From: CAVQXR01 sp963717955
GTDB lineage: Bacteria; Actinomycetota; Thermoleophilia; Gaiellales; Gaiellaceae
Reading direction: 5' to 3'
NCBI GenBank assembly: GCA_963717955.1
Contig: CAVQXR010000001.1
Coordinates: 1,798,001-1,862,000, forward strand
Length of the DNA stretch: 64,000 nt
Shown piece after piece: positions 1-7,994 of the stretch (positions within the stretch are counted from its first letter, which is position 1; every line of letters starts with the position of its first letter). The position numbers were made by a program, and so were the translations under genes. The notes beneath the pieces are model-generated. The model worked only from the letters and a program-made list of their open reading frames with translations, was not told where the DNA came from and ran no database searches.

Positions 1-850
1 TCTGCTTTTGCGGCATCGTCGAGGATCCGACGTGGGCCTCGGTCGAAGGCTCGGCGACCTCGGCGATCTCGGTCGCCTGTAGCCGCACGATCTCGGCCGC
101 GATCCGCTCGGCCGCGGCGCCCACCTCGGCCAGAGCATGTGCGAGATCGCGGACGCGGTCGCGGGTGGCGTGCCAGTGGACGTCCGCCCGCGCGAGCCCG
201 AGCCGGCGGCAGAACGCGTCCTGCACGGCATCCGCCTGCCCGTCGAGCGCGGCGAGGGTCCCGGCGGCACCGGACAGCTGCGCGGTCAGGGCCGCCTCGC
301 CGGCGCGGCCGAGGCGCAGCCGGGCACGGTCGAGCTCGTCGCCCCAGGTCGCCGCCTTGAGGCCGAACGTGATCGGGACCGCGTGCTGGCCGTGCGTGCG
401 GCCCGCCAGCGGAGTCTCCGCATAGCGGTCGGCCAGCACCGCCGCGGCGCGGGTCGCACGGTCGAGATCGCGGCCGATCGGAACCAGCGCGGCTCGGGCC
501 TGCAGCGCGAAGCCCGTGTCGACGACGTCCTGCGTCGTCGCGCCCCAGTGCACCCAGGCGCCCGCATCGGCGCAACGCCTCGCCAGCTCCCTGATCAGGG
601 GTACGAGGGGGTGCTTGGACGCGGCGATCCCCGTGCGCAGCACCTCGAGGTCGAACTCCTCGGCCCGGGCCTGTGCACGAATCTGCCGGGCTGCCCCGGG
701 AGGAACGACGCCGACCTCGCCCTGCGCCTCCGCGAGGGCGGCTTCGACGTCCAGCCAGGCCTGCACGAGCGCCCGGGAATCGAAGACCGCCCGCAGCTCC
801 GCGGTGCCGTACACGTCGCAGAGCAGCTCGCAATCGAGGGTTGTCGGCAC
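1..850 (-). CDS. Adenylosuccinate lyase / 3-carboxymuconate cycloisomerase-like lyase (partial, 3' end missing)
   Basis: This is a fumarase/aspartase-superfamily enzyme; members eliminate fumarate from succinyl adducts or cycloisomerise carboxymuconate. Reading from GTG at 850 gives about 283 residues open to the window edge, against roughly 450 for the family. HWGATTQD lies at residues 101-108, THGQHAVP at 152-159 and the superfamily signature GSSTMPQK at 275-282. The N-terminus resembles the PcaB/PurB group, but the two cannot be separated without the C-terminal part. The gene is divergent from the LacI gene at 945. A TTGACA hexamer at 911-916 (minus strand) and a LacI-type dyad at 868-881 lie upstream, so repression by that LacI is likely. 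A catabolic rather than purine role is inferred from context. Confidence 0.8.
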   Translation of the reverse strand, partial: MPTTLDCELLCDVYGTAELRAVFDSRALVQAWLDVEAALAEAQGEVGVVPPGAARQIRAQARAEEFDLEVLRTGIAASKHPLVPLIRELARRCADAGAWVHWGATTQDVVDTGFALQARAALVPIGRDLDRATRAAAVLADRYAETPLAGRTHGQHAVPITFGLKAATWGDELDRARLRLGRAGEAALTAQLSGAAGTLAALDGQADAVQDAFCRRLGLARADVHWHATRDRVRDLAHALAEVGAAAERIAAEIVRLQATEIAEVAEPSTEAHVGSSTMPQKQ

Positions 851-867
851 GGGATCAAGCTCGCGTA

Positions 868-881
868 GGCATACGATTGCC
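868..881. promoter_or_regulatory. Putative LacI-family operator
   Basis: GGCATACGATTGCC is a near-perfect dyad with the central CG and GGCA/TTGCC arms typical of LacI/GalR operators. It differs at only two positions from the perfect dyad at 6198-6211. It sits between the divergent lyase (start 850) and LacI (start 945) genes, so both autoregulation and control of the lyase are plausible. Confidence 0.55.
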
Positions 882-944
882 TGGAGACCCTAGAATGGGG
901 CGTCGGGCCGTGTCAAGCGCCCTCCCGGCGAGCATCGCGAACCC

Positions 945-1967
945 ATGAAGCGCACCAACTCCGTTCGGCTGCTCGACGTAGCGGCGGCAGCAGGCGTCGA
1001 TGCCTCCGTCGTCTCTCGCGTGCTGACCGGCGACGAGCGGCTTTCGATCCGGCCGGAGACGCGGGAACGGATCCTCGAAGCGGCGACCCGCCTGAACTAC
1101 CGGCCGAACACGGCGGCGCGCACGCTGAAGACGGCGCGAACGATGGCGATCGGGATGATCGTCCCCGACTTCGCGAACGTCAACTACCCCACGATCGCCG
1201 CCGGCGCCGAGGATCGAGCTGCCCGGGCCGGCTACTCCCTCCTCGTCGCCAGCGGCTCGGCGTCCGGGCGCTTCCTCGACCTGCACGGCCGGATCGACGG
1301 GCTGCTCGTCGGGATGGCGACCACGGAGACGCCGAGGCTCGGCGACTTCGGGGTCGGAGTCCCCGCGATCCTCGTCAACCGGCGCGAGCCGTGCGGGATC
1401 CCGAGCGTGACGGTCGACGACGAGGCCGGCGCCGCTCTCGCAACCGAGCATCTCGTCGCGATCGGCCACCGCCGCATCGCCCACGTGGCCGGGCCGCAGA
1501 TCGCCGACACGGGCCGCAGGCGCCTCCGAGGCTACGAGACCGCGCTCCGGAGCGCCGGCATCGAGCCCGACACGAGCCTGATCGTCGAAGCAGCGTTCGA
1601 CGAGGCGGGCGGTCACGTCGCGGCGACGCGACTGCTTTCCCTGTCGCCGCGCCCGACCGCGCTGTTCGTCGCGAACGTCCGCGCCGCGCTCGGGGCGATG
1701 GCGGCCGCGCGGCGGCTCGGCCTGCGCGTCCCCGCCGACATCTCGGTCGTCGGGTTCCACGATGCGCCGTTTGCGAGCTATCTCGACCCTGCGCTCACGA
1801 CGGTGCGCATGCCGCTCGCGCAGATGGGACGGCAGGCGGCCGACCACCTGCTCGCCCTGATCGGCGGCACCGGCGTGGACGACCTGATGGTCGCCACCCC
1901 TCCGGAGCTCGTCGTACGGGCCTCCGCCTCCCCGCCCTCCCGCAAGCCGGGTCGGTCGACGACGTAG
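945..1967 (+). CDS. LacI-family transcriptional regulator
   Basis: A 340-residue DNA-binding repressor. The N-terminal helix-turn-helix spans about residues 7-30 (LLDVAAAAGVDASVVSRVL), followed by the hinge region with LNYRPNTAARTLK. A periplasmic-binding-protein-like effector domain follows, with MIVPDFANVNYPTI, the GHRRIAHVAGP strand and the usual VVGFHDAPFASYLDPALTTV segment near the C-terminus. The recognition helix reads VDASVVSRV rather than the commoner VSxxTVSRV. The gene is divergent from the lyase and convergent with the sugar importer at 2120-5375. Dyads of matching sequence at 868-881 and 6197-6212 are the likely targets. The effector is probably a sugar or sugar acid, which sequence cannot specify. 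Confidence 0.93.
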   Translation: MKRTNSVRLLDVAAAAGVDASVVSRVLTGDERLSIRPETRERILEAATRLNYRPNTAARTLKTARTMAIGMIVPDFANVNYPTIAAGAEDRAARAGYSLLVASGSASGRFLDLHGRIDGLLVGMATTETPRLGDFGVGVPAILVNRREPCGIPSVTVDDEAGAALATEHLVAIGHRRIAHVAGPQIADTGRRRLRGYETALRSAGIEPDTSLIVEAAFDEAGGHVAATRLLSLSPRPTALFVANVRAALGAMAAARRLGLRVPADISVVGFHDAPFASYLDPALTTVRMPLAQMGRQAADHLLALIGGTGVDDLMVATPPELVVRASASPPSRKPGRSTT

Positions 1968-1998
1968 CCGAACGCGCTCCAGCGGAACGCCTCCAGCC

Positions 1999-2123
1999 GC
2001 GTCACGACGAGGAAGGAGCCGGTGACGAAGCTCGAGCCCTCCCCGGAAGCGAGGTAGAGCGATCGCCTACCCGATCCCGCGTGTGCCGCCGCCGACGCAG
2101 ACCCTGCCGGCGAGCTCGCTCAT
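1999..2123 (-). pseudogene. Remnant of a short-chain dehydrogenase (internal deletion)
   Basis: Minus-strand ATG at 2123 overlaps the permease stop as ATGA, the same coupling used by intact gene pairs nearby. It encodes MSELAGRVCVGGGTRGIG, an SDR cofactor-loop start, then hits an in-frame TAG near 2069. In another frame, about 2050-2000 encodes ASGEGSSFVTGSFLVV, which matches the usual SDR C-terminal block (xSxFVTGxxLVVDGG). Only about 125 bases remain of an expected 750, so some 200 codons between the nucleotide-binding start and the C-terminus have been lost. Both the ends and their order are preserved, which argues for deletion decay of a former last gene of this transport operon rather than chance similarity. 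Confidence 0.6.
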
Positions 2124-2977
2124 CCCTTGACTGCGCCAGCGGTCATGCCCCGGATGAAGAACCGCTGCCCGGCGAGGTACAGCACGAGCATCGGGATCGT
2201 CGCCCAGAGCATCCCCGCCATCATGAGCGGCGCGTTCAGCTCGTAGCGACCCTGGAAGAGCTTGATCCCGACCATGAGCGTCCGGAGCTCCTCGGTCTGG
2301 AGGAACACGACGGCGATCAGCACCTCGTTCCAGACCCAGAGCGCCTGCACCGTGGCCACGGTGACGAGGGCCGGGACGGCGAGCGGGAGCACGAGCGACC
2401 ACCACGTGCGGAGGTGCCCTGCGCCGTCGAGTCGCGCCGCCTCGAGCAGGTCGCGCGGCGTCGTGCGGAAGAAGCTGGCGAGCAGGAACGTCGAGAACGG
2501 GAGCAGGAGCCCGGTGTAGACGATGATCACGCTGTGGTAGCTGTTGAGCTGCCCGAGGTCGACCATCATCTTGAAGAGCGGAATGACGAGGACGATCGGC
2601 GGGACGACCATCAGAGCGATGAGTGCCGCCAGGAGGAGCCCGCCGGGACGCCAGCGCATGAGCGAGATCGGGTAGGCGGCCAGGGCCGCGACGACCGTCG
2701 AGATGGTGACGGACGCGACCGTGAAGATCGCCGAGTTGCCGAACCAGCGGAGGAGGTCGCCGCCGCGGAACGCGTCGCCGAGCGTTTCGAGAGTCGGGTT
2801 CCTCGGGAGGCCGTACGGGTTCGTGATGTACTCGGCCTGGGATTTGAAGCTGTTGACGAGCAGGAAGTACAGCGGGATCAGCGTCACGAGCACGAACACG
2901 AGCAGCAGCGCATGCTTGGGGGCCGCCCGGAGCACCCGGCGCCTCCGCTGGGCGGATCTGGAGGTGGGGTCACGCAT
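2120..2977 (-). CDS. Carbohydrate ABC transporter permease (MalG type)
   Basis: A 285-residue inner-membrane permease of the CUT1 class. It has six predicted membrane segments, the first being HALLLVFVLVTLIPLYFLLV. The EAA loop that docks the ATPase is visible as EAARLDGAGHLRTWWSLVLP at about residues 195-215, and the C-terminus ends in FFIRGMTAGAVKG, typical of MalG proteins. The start overlaps the stop of the upstream permease by 8 bases, and its own stop overlaps the start of a decayed SDR. It acts with the permease at 2970 and the lipoprotein at 3909. No ATP-binding subunit lies in the operon. Substrate unknown, probably a mono- or oligosaccharide. Confidence 0.93.
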   Translation of the reverse strand: MRDPTSRSAQRRRRVLRAAPKHALLLVFVLVTLIPLYFLLVNSFKSQAEYITNPYGLPRNPTLETLGDAFRGGDLLRWFGNSAIFTVASVTISTVVAALAAYPISLMRWRPGGLLLAALIALMVVPPIVLVIPLFKMMVDLGQLNSYHSVIIVYTGLLLPFSTFLLASFFRTTPRDLLEAARLDGAGHLRTWWSLVLPLAVPALVTVATVQALWVWNEVLIAVVFLQTEELRTLMVGIKLFQGRYELNAPLMMAGMLWATIPMLVLYLAGQRFFIRGMTAGAVKG

Positions 2978-3845
2978 AGGAGAGATCGTCGTAGCGTTTG
3001 CTCGACCAGAGCCGCACCACGATCAGGAGACTCACGAGCCCGAGCAGCGTCACCGCCGCCGCCGACCCGATCCCGATTGCGCTGTTCGAGAAGACCTGCT
3101 GGTAGATGTACCACTCGCTGACGACGGTCGAGTTGCCCGGCCCGCCCGCGGTCATGACGTAGATGTAGGCGAACACCCAGGACAGCATGGTGATCGTCTC
3201 GACGATCCCGAAGAACACGATCGCAGGCACGAGCTGGGGCAGGGTTACGTGCCGGAACGTCCGCCACCAGCTCGCACCGTCCACCCGTGCCGCCTCGAAG
3301 ATCTCCTCGTTCACGGCCATGAGGCGCGCGAGGAAGACAATGATGCCGAACCCGAGCTCCTTCCAGACGATCACGGCCATGATCGACCACATCGCCCGCG
3401 AGGATGACCCGAGCCAGTCCTGGGCGATCCCGCCGAGGCCCACCGCCTCCAGCGCGGAGTTGAGCAGGCCGTTCAGCTGGAAGACGTAGCCGAACACGAT
3501 CCCGATGACCGGGATCGAGATGATGTACGGGATGAACAGCAGCGTCCGGTAGGTCTTCCACCCCCGGACGCGATCGAACAGCAGGGCCGCGACGATGGCC
3601 GCGAGCCCGATCAGGACCGGCACGCAGAGGAGCAGCTGCGCGTTGTTCAGCAGCGCGCCCCAGAACAGGTCGTCCTTGTAGATGTAGCGGTAGTTGTCGA
3701 ACCCGACCGACTCGCTCGGGATGAATGCCGAGCCGACTCGCTGGAAGCTGTACCGGAAGACGGCGACGATCGGGACCAGGAAGACGAACCCGACCAGCGC
3801 GATCATCGGGACGGCGAAGAGCAAGGGGGTCAGGTGCCGGCGCAT
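2970..3845 (-). CDS. Carbohydrate ABC transporter permease (MalF type)
   Basis: A 291-residue membrane permease, partner of the MalG-type protein downstream. The protein begins MRRHLTPLLFAVPMIALVGF from ATG 3845. An upstream in-frame GTG at 3881 lies inside a perfect 14-bp stem and is less likely, although it has a GAGGGGG sequence before it. The EAA loop reads EAARVDGASWWRTFRHVTLP, and about six hydrophobic spans are present. TAGGPGNSTVVSEWYIYQQ near the C-terminus is typical of CUT1 permeases. The gene lies 63 bases after the binding-protein gene, separated from it by the hairpin at 3854-3886, and overlaps the next permease by 8 bases. Confidence 0.92.
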   Translation of the reverse strand: MRRHLTPLLFAVPMIALVGFVFLVPIVAVFRYSFQRVGSAFIPSESVGFDNYRYIYKDDLFWGALLNNAQLLLCVPVLIGLAAIVAALLFDRVRGWKTYRTLLFIPYIISIPVIGIVFGYVFQLNGLLNSALEAVGLGGIAQDWLGSSSRAMWSIMAVIVWKELGFGIIVFLARLMAVNEEIFEAARVDGASWWRTFRHVTLPQLVPAIVFFGIVETITMLSWVFAYIYVMTAGGPGNSTVVSEWYIYQQVFSNSAIGIGSAAAVTLLGLVSLLIVVRLWSSKRYDDLSYA

Positions 3846-3853
3846 CGTAAGAC

Positions 3854-3886
3854 GGGGCGTGGCCGGCGCCGTGCCGGCCACGCCCC
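3854..3886 (-). terminator. Strong hairpin between binding protein and permease genes
   Basis: Perfect 14-bp inverted repeat (GGGGCGTGGCCGGC, 5-base loop, complement) in the gap between the binding-protein stop (3909) and the permease start (3845). There is no T tract. Such hairpins commonly stabilise or partly terminate transcripts so that the binding protein outnumbers the permeases. The role here is inferred from its position. Confidence 0.5.
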
Positions 3887-3908
3887 CTCGTGGTCGTCGG
3901 TTACCGGC

Positions 3909-5375
3909 TCAGGAGCCCAGCCACGACTCGAAGTTCGCGAGCGCGTCGGGGTTGGCCTCCCGCCACTTCGTGATCACGTCCTGGTAGAGCTGCGCGGCCC
4001 CTGCCGCGTCGATCTCGCCCGCCATCATCTTCTGGAAGAAGACGAACGTGCCGTCCACGTCGAGGACGACGGGCGTGTAGTTGGCCGCCCACAAGGCGTC
4101 GCCCTTCTCGTCGAGCCACTGCAGCATCTGCTGGTCGGTGGCACTCGTCACCGTGGACGGATCCCAGTTCGACGACGCCGGGAAGGTGCCCGTCGCCTGG
4201 TAGAAGGCCTCGAGGTTCTCCGCGCGCTGGAGGTACGCCATGAACGCTCCCGCGACCTCCTTGTTCTCCGACCACTGCGTGACCTGGAAGCCGTTGCCCG
4301 TGTTCACGAGCGAGTCGGCCCAGGCGCCGTCGCCGAAGGGCGGCATCTTTATGAGCCCGACGTTCATCCCCCCGTCCTGCGCGGCCTTGATCACCGACTG
4401 CACGCCGGGAGCTCCGAAGACCATCGCGGTCTCGCCGGCCTGCCAGAGCGCCAGGCCCTCGGCGAAGCCGAGCGAGTTCGCATCCTCGTTGAAGTAGGGC
4501 TGCAGCTCGAACGTGTGGTCGATCCACTGCGTCCAGCCCGGATCGGTAGCCATGTCGCCGTCGATGACGAGCTGCTTGATGTCGTCGGGTGCGTTGACCC
4601 ACTGCTTCTCGAGCTGGCCGGCCGCGGCGATCTCGCCGCCGAAGCCGTCCTTGAGCCCGAGCGCGATCGGCGTGATCCCGGCGCCCTTGATCTGCTCGAG
4701 CACGGCCATCCACTCGTCCCAGGTCGCGGGTGGTGGTGCATTCGGGTCGCCTCCTGCCTGCTCGATCAGGTCGAGGTTGACGACGACCGGATAGACGAAC
4801 CTGTAGAGCGGGAAGTTCCAGGTCTGGCCCTGCCAGAGCGTCTCCGCGACGTTCGGGTTGGCCGCGATGTCGGCCGGTGCGAGGAACGTCTCGTTCGGAA
4901 CGGTGCAGCCCTGCCAGGCGGGCTCGAGCGACCAGGTGCCGCTCCAGTTGTACCAGAGGTCGGGACCGCTGCTCGACTGGCACGCCGTCTGCTGGGTCGA
5001 GATCCACGTCCCGACGTCGTACAGCGTCGGCTCGACGGTCACGTTCGGGTACTCGGCCTGGAACTGCTGCACCATCTGGTCCATCCAGGCCTCGGCTCCG
5101 GGCGCCTCGGCGTCCCCCAGCCACCAGAGCTGCAGGGTCACGTCACCGGCCGACGCGACGTCGAACTCGCTGCCGAGGCCGCTTCCAGCCTCCTCGGTCG
5201 TGGCCGGAGCCTCGGTCTCCGCGGGGGCGCCGGTGTCCGCGGGTGCCTCGGTCGTGGCCGGCTCGGCGGTCGTCGCCGCGTCGTCGCCACCGCCGCACCC
5301 GGCGGCAACGGCGGCGAGCGCGACGATGCACGCGAGCCCGAGCCACCAGCGCAGGTGCCTTATCGGTCGATCCAT
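3909..5375 (-). CDS. Sugar ABC transporter substrate-binding lipoprotein
   Basis: A 488-residue extracellular solute-binding protein (family 1). ATG 5375 follows a good AAGGAGG. The Sec lipoprotein signal is RHLRWWLGLACIVALAAVAA then GC at about residues 26-27, giving a lipidated Cys, followed by a Thr/Glu/Pro/Ala-rich linker to about residue 65. The mature domain begins VTLQLWWLGDAE and ends with DVITKWREANPDALANFESW, as in CUT1 binding proteins. It captures the substrate for the permeases at 2970 and 2120. The gene follows the frameshifted SDR by 29 bases, so it probably shares the promoter region at 6174-6381. Confidence 0.93.
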   Translation of the reverse strand: MDRPIRHLRWWLGLACIVALAAVAAGCGGGDDAATTAEPATTEAPADTGAPAETEAPATTEEAGSGLGSEFDVASAGDVTLQLWWLGDAEAPGAEAWMDQMVQQFQAEYPNVTVEPTLYDVGTWISTQQTACQSSSGPDLWYNWSGTWSLEPAWQGCTVPNETFLAPADIAANPNVAETLWQGQTWNFPLYRFVYPVVVNLDLIEQAGGDPNAPPPATWDEWMAVLEQIKGAGITPIALGLKDGFGGEIAAAGQLEKQWVNAPDDIKQLVIDGDMATDPGWTQWIDHTFELQPYFNEDANSLGFAEGLALWQAGETAMVFGAPGVQSVIKAAQDGGMNVGLIKMPPFGDGAWADSLVNTGNGFQVTQWSENKEVAGAFMAYLQRAENLEAFYQATGTFPASSNWDPSTVTSATDQQMLQWLDEKGDALWAANYTPVVLDVDGTFVFFQKMMAGEIDAAGAAQLYQDVITKWREANPDALANFESWLGS

Positions 5376-5404
5376 GGTTCCTCCTTCGTTCCTTGGGTCG
5401 CTCG

Positions 5405-6173
5405 TTATCCCGCTGGGATCGACGTGAGCGCGCCGTCGATCGTGAACACGGCGCCGGTGACGTACGCGGCGTCGTCGGAACAGAGGTAGACGGCGAGCTT
5501 CCCCACCTCCGTGGGCGTGCCGAGCCGGTGGGCCGGCACGATGTCGAGGTAGAACTGCTCGTCGATCGCACCGCGGGCGACATCCGCGTCCCACATCGGG
5601 GTCCGGAGCACGCCCGGAGCGATTGCGTTCACGCGAACCCCGCCCGAAGCCCACTCACCGGCGGCGATCTTGGTCATCATGATCACGGCGGCCTTCGGGG
5701 CGCAATACGTCATCCTTCCGGGGTTCGGGGAGAAGCCGCGGATGGAGGAGATGTTCACGACCGATCCGGTCTTGCGGGGAAGCATGTGCCGGCCGGCCGC
5801 GCGCATGCAGAAGAAGACGCCCGTCTGCATCACGGCGATCGAGTCGTGCCAGTCCTGGTCGGTCACGTCCTGCGTGTGGGGCCCCACGCGGCTGATCCCC
5901 GCATTGTTGACGACGATGTCGATCTGGCCGAAATCGCGCGCAACGGCCTCGAACGTCGCGTCGACCTGGTCGCCCTTCGAGACGTCGGTCGGATAGGCAC
6001 GCGGCCGCGACCCCGAGCGCGCCGAGCTCGGCGGCGGCCCGCTCACCGGACGCCGCGTCGATCTCGGCGACCGCGAGCGCAGCCCCTGCCCGCGCCAGCT
6101 CATCGGCGATGCCGCGCCCCAGCCCGGTTCCCGCGCCGGTGACGATGGCGACGCGGCCGTCGAGCACTCCCAT
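5405..6173 (-). pseudogene. SDR-family oxidoreductase, frameshifted
   Basis: Classical short-chain dehydrogenase, first gene of the minus transport operon. From ATG 6173 one frame encodes the Rossmann start MGVLDGRVAIVTGAGTGLG up to about residue 57 (GALGVAA). The rest, from YPTDVSKGDQVDATF through NNAGISRVG, the YCAPK catalytic pair and DGALTSIPAG, lies in another frame down to 5405. The switch is near 5998-6003, in a GC-rich run (gcacgcggccgcgacc). Joined, the product would be about 256 residues, normal for the family, and both halves show normal conservation. That fits a single indel, either a sequencing or assembly error or a very recent mutation. A sugar dehydrogenase role is inferred from context. 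Confidence 0.75.
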
Positions 6174-6196
6174 CCGTGACCTCCCGCTCGTTCCAA

Positions 6197-6212
6197 AGGC
6201 AAACGCTTGCCT
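6197..6212. promoter_or_regulatory. LacI-family operator (perfect dyad)
   Basis: AGGCAAACGCTTGCCT is a 16-base dyad with perfect 6-base arms and a central CG, the textbook LacI/GalR operator form. It lies just upstream of the SDR start (6173) and about 70 bases before the plus-strand promoter at 6275. Its similarity to the 868-881 site points to the LacI encoded at 945. Confidence 0.72.
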
Positions 6213-6274
6213 GGCGCGATTCTACGACCACCCGGCCATATCGGTCAAGGGGATTGGGCAATCGATTTTCCAAC

Positions 6275-6303
6275 TTGACGCCCCGCGCTCGATGGGGCAT
6301 AGT
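6275..6303 (+). promoter_or_regulatory. Sigma-70-type promoter for the 6382-13976 operon
   Basis: TTGACG (6275-6280), a 17-base spacer, then CATAGT (6298-6303). It stands 79 bases before the GTG start at 6382 and is flanked by operator dyads at 6197-6212 and 6318-6329, as expected for a repressed catabolic operon. Confidence 0.6.
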
Positions 6304-6317
6304 CGCGCTCCCGGAAG

Positions 6318-6329
6318 GCAATCCTTTGC
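6318..6329. promoter_or_regulatory. Second putative LacI-type operator
   Basis: GCAATCCTTTGC has perfect GCAA/TTGC arms with a 4-base centre that lacks the CG, so it is weaker than the site at 6197. It is placed just downstream of the -10 element, with 119 bases between the two operator centres, a distance that could support looping by a tetrameric repressor. Confidence 0.45.
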
Positions 6330-6381
6330 GCGGCACGCGACGATCGACCGAAGGACAACGACCGGCCGAAGGAAACAGACC

Positions 6382-7543
6382 GTGAGCCAGGCATCGACCC
6401 CCTCCATCGGCGACCGCATCACGACGGCGAGACCACCCCATCGCCTCGAGCGCCTGCGGAGCTGGATGGAGCAGGAGTCGATCGACTGCGTCGTCGCCTT
6501 CGGCGCCGACGAGGTGAACTACCTCGCGCGCTACTCCCGGTACTACGGCGGCCCCTCCGGCCTCGTCGTCGACCGCAGCGGCGAGCGTACGCTGGTCGTG
6601 ATGCGAGACGAGGTGGCGGTCGCCGAGTCGCTCGGGCAGGCCGACATCGTGCGCGGCTTCGGCAGTTCGAGGCTTCGGGATCGAGCTGAAGCCGGCGCCG
6701 CTCCTCGCCGACGTGGTCGCCTCGATCCCCGCCCTCGCCGGAGCGAGCCGCGTAGGGATCGCAGACGGCCTCGGCGGCATGGACGGCCTCCTCGACGCGC
6801 GGGTGTCGGCCGGGCTCGTGCCTGCCGGCGACGAGCTCGTCCGCATGCGCCTTCGCAAGGACGAGGACGAGCTCGTCGCATGCTCCACGCCTACCGGCTG
6901 TGCTGGCTGGGCCAGCGGGCGGTCGGCGAGGCCGCCGCGCAGCGGGGCGCCTCGGAGATCGAGATGTTCACGGCGGCGCAGTCGGCCGCCCAGGTCGCCC
7001 ACGGCGAGCCGATCGAGTTCCTCGCCGACCTGCTCGCCGGCGACGACACGGCTGAGGTCTGCTGCCCGATCAGGATCGCGGGCGGCCGGCGTGTCGCACC
7101 CGGAGAGCCGGTGATCGCCGACGTGGTCGTCCGCGCGAACGGGTACTGGGGGGACTACGGCCGAGACGCACGTCGTCGGATCCAACCCCGAGGTCGAGGC
7201 CGCCCGCGCGACGCTGCTCGAGATCCTCGAGCTCGCCGGTCGGGAGCTCGTGCCGGGTGCGACCGGGGCCGCGGTCTTCCACGCGATGGCAGCCCGCATA
7301 GCGGAGGCCTTCCCGGACGGTGAGTTTCCCCATCACGGCGGCCACGCAGCGGGCCTCACGTCGTTCGAGGATCCCCACGTGATCCCGTCCGATGAGACCC
7401 CGCTCGAGAGCTGGATGGCGATCGCCGTCGAGCCCGGCGTCTACTTCCCCGGCCGGTGGGGCGCCCGTGTCGAGAACATCTTCATCGTCACACCGTCGGG
7501 CGGAGTCGAGCTGCGCGACGCGTTCGGGGTGCCCCGTGACTGA
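6382..7543 (+). pseudogene. M24-family (creatinase / Xaa-Pro peptidase-like) metallohydrolase, multiply frameshifted
   Basis: GTG 6382 opens an N-terminal creatinase-like domain (HRLERLRSWMEQESIDCVVAF, NYLARYSRYYGGPSGLVV). The frame must change near 6680, again near 6885 and again near 7165 to recover one protein of about 387 residues. Across the pieces the M24 metal ligands are all present: Asp in YWGDYGR, His in HHGGHAAGL, Glu in AVEPGVY and Glu in VENIFIV. The stop at 7541-7543 overlaps the next gene's GTG. Because every piece keeps normal family sequence, either several indel errors in this stretch or very recent inactivation is likely. Family members hydrolyse Xaa-Pro peptides, creatine or ectoine-type amides; the substrate here is unknown. 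Confidence 0.72.
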
Positions 7544-7994
7544 TCTCGGGGAGCTTCACCACACGGGCCTCACGGTCTCGGATCTCGAGCGTTCGCTCGC
7601 CTTCTACCGCGACCTGCTCGGCTTCGAGGTCGTGATGACCCAGGAGAAGCAGGGCGGGTACCTCGGCGAGATCGTCGGCTATCCGGACGTCGACGTGAAG
7701 ATGGCCCACCTCGAGCTTCCCGGCGGAGGGCATCGGATCGAGCTCTTCGAGTACGTGAGCCCGCCGGGGGAGTCCCGCCCGCACGAGCCGAAGCACATCG
7801 GCATCACGCACCTGTGCATGACGGTCGGCGACATCCAGGCCGTCTACGAGAGGCTCCGCGCGGCCGGCGTGGACTCGTTCTTCAGCCCACCCGTGCTCGT
7901 CGACACGGGAGCGAACAGGGGGAAGGTCGGCCTGTACTTCCGCGATCCGGACGGGATCATCCTCGAGCTCTTCCAGCCGACGCCGTCCGCGTAG
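7536..7994 (+). CDS. VOC-family (glyoxalase-like) protein
   Basis: A 152-residue vicinal-oxygen-chelate protein. The GTG at 7536 overlaps the upstream stop by 8 bases. Two beta-alpha-beta-beta-beta modules are visible. The first runs from LHHTGLTVSDLERSLAFYRD, with its His as likely metal ligand, to HRIELFEYVSP. The second begins IGITHLCMTVGDIQAVYERL and ends in FRDPDGIILELFQP, supplying the second His and the terminal Glu. The HxT..DLERSLAFYRDLLGFE pattern matches lactoylglutathione-lyase-like and epimerase-like members. In this operon it may act on a keto-sugar intermediate, but VOC reactions are too diverse to assign one. Confidence 0.85.
   Translation: MTDLGELHHTGLTVSDLERSLAFYRDLLGFEVVMTQEKQGGYLGEIVGYPDVDVKMAHLELPGGGHRIELFEYVSPPGESRPHEPKHIGITHLCMTVGDIQAVYERLRAAGVDSFFSPPVLVDTGANRGKVGLYFRDPDGIILELFQPTPSA

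Noticed and set aside
1391..3121. 576-codon plus-strand open frame over the permease genes
   Set aside because: Very Arg/Pro/Asp-rich translation with no domain. It is the antisense shadow of the MalG/MalF permeases, whose families are unmistakable.
3834..5489. Long plus-strand open frame opposite the first binding protein
   Set aside because: It lacks any recognisable motif, and the minus strand carries a lipoprotein with signal peptide and ribosome site.
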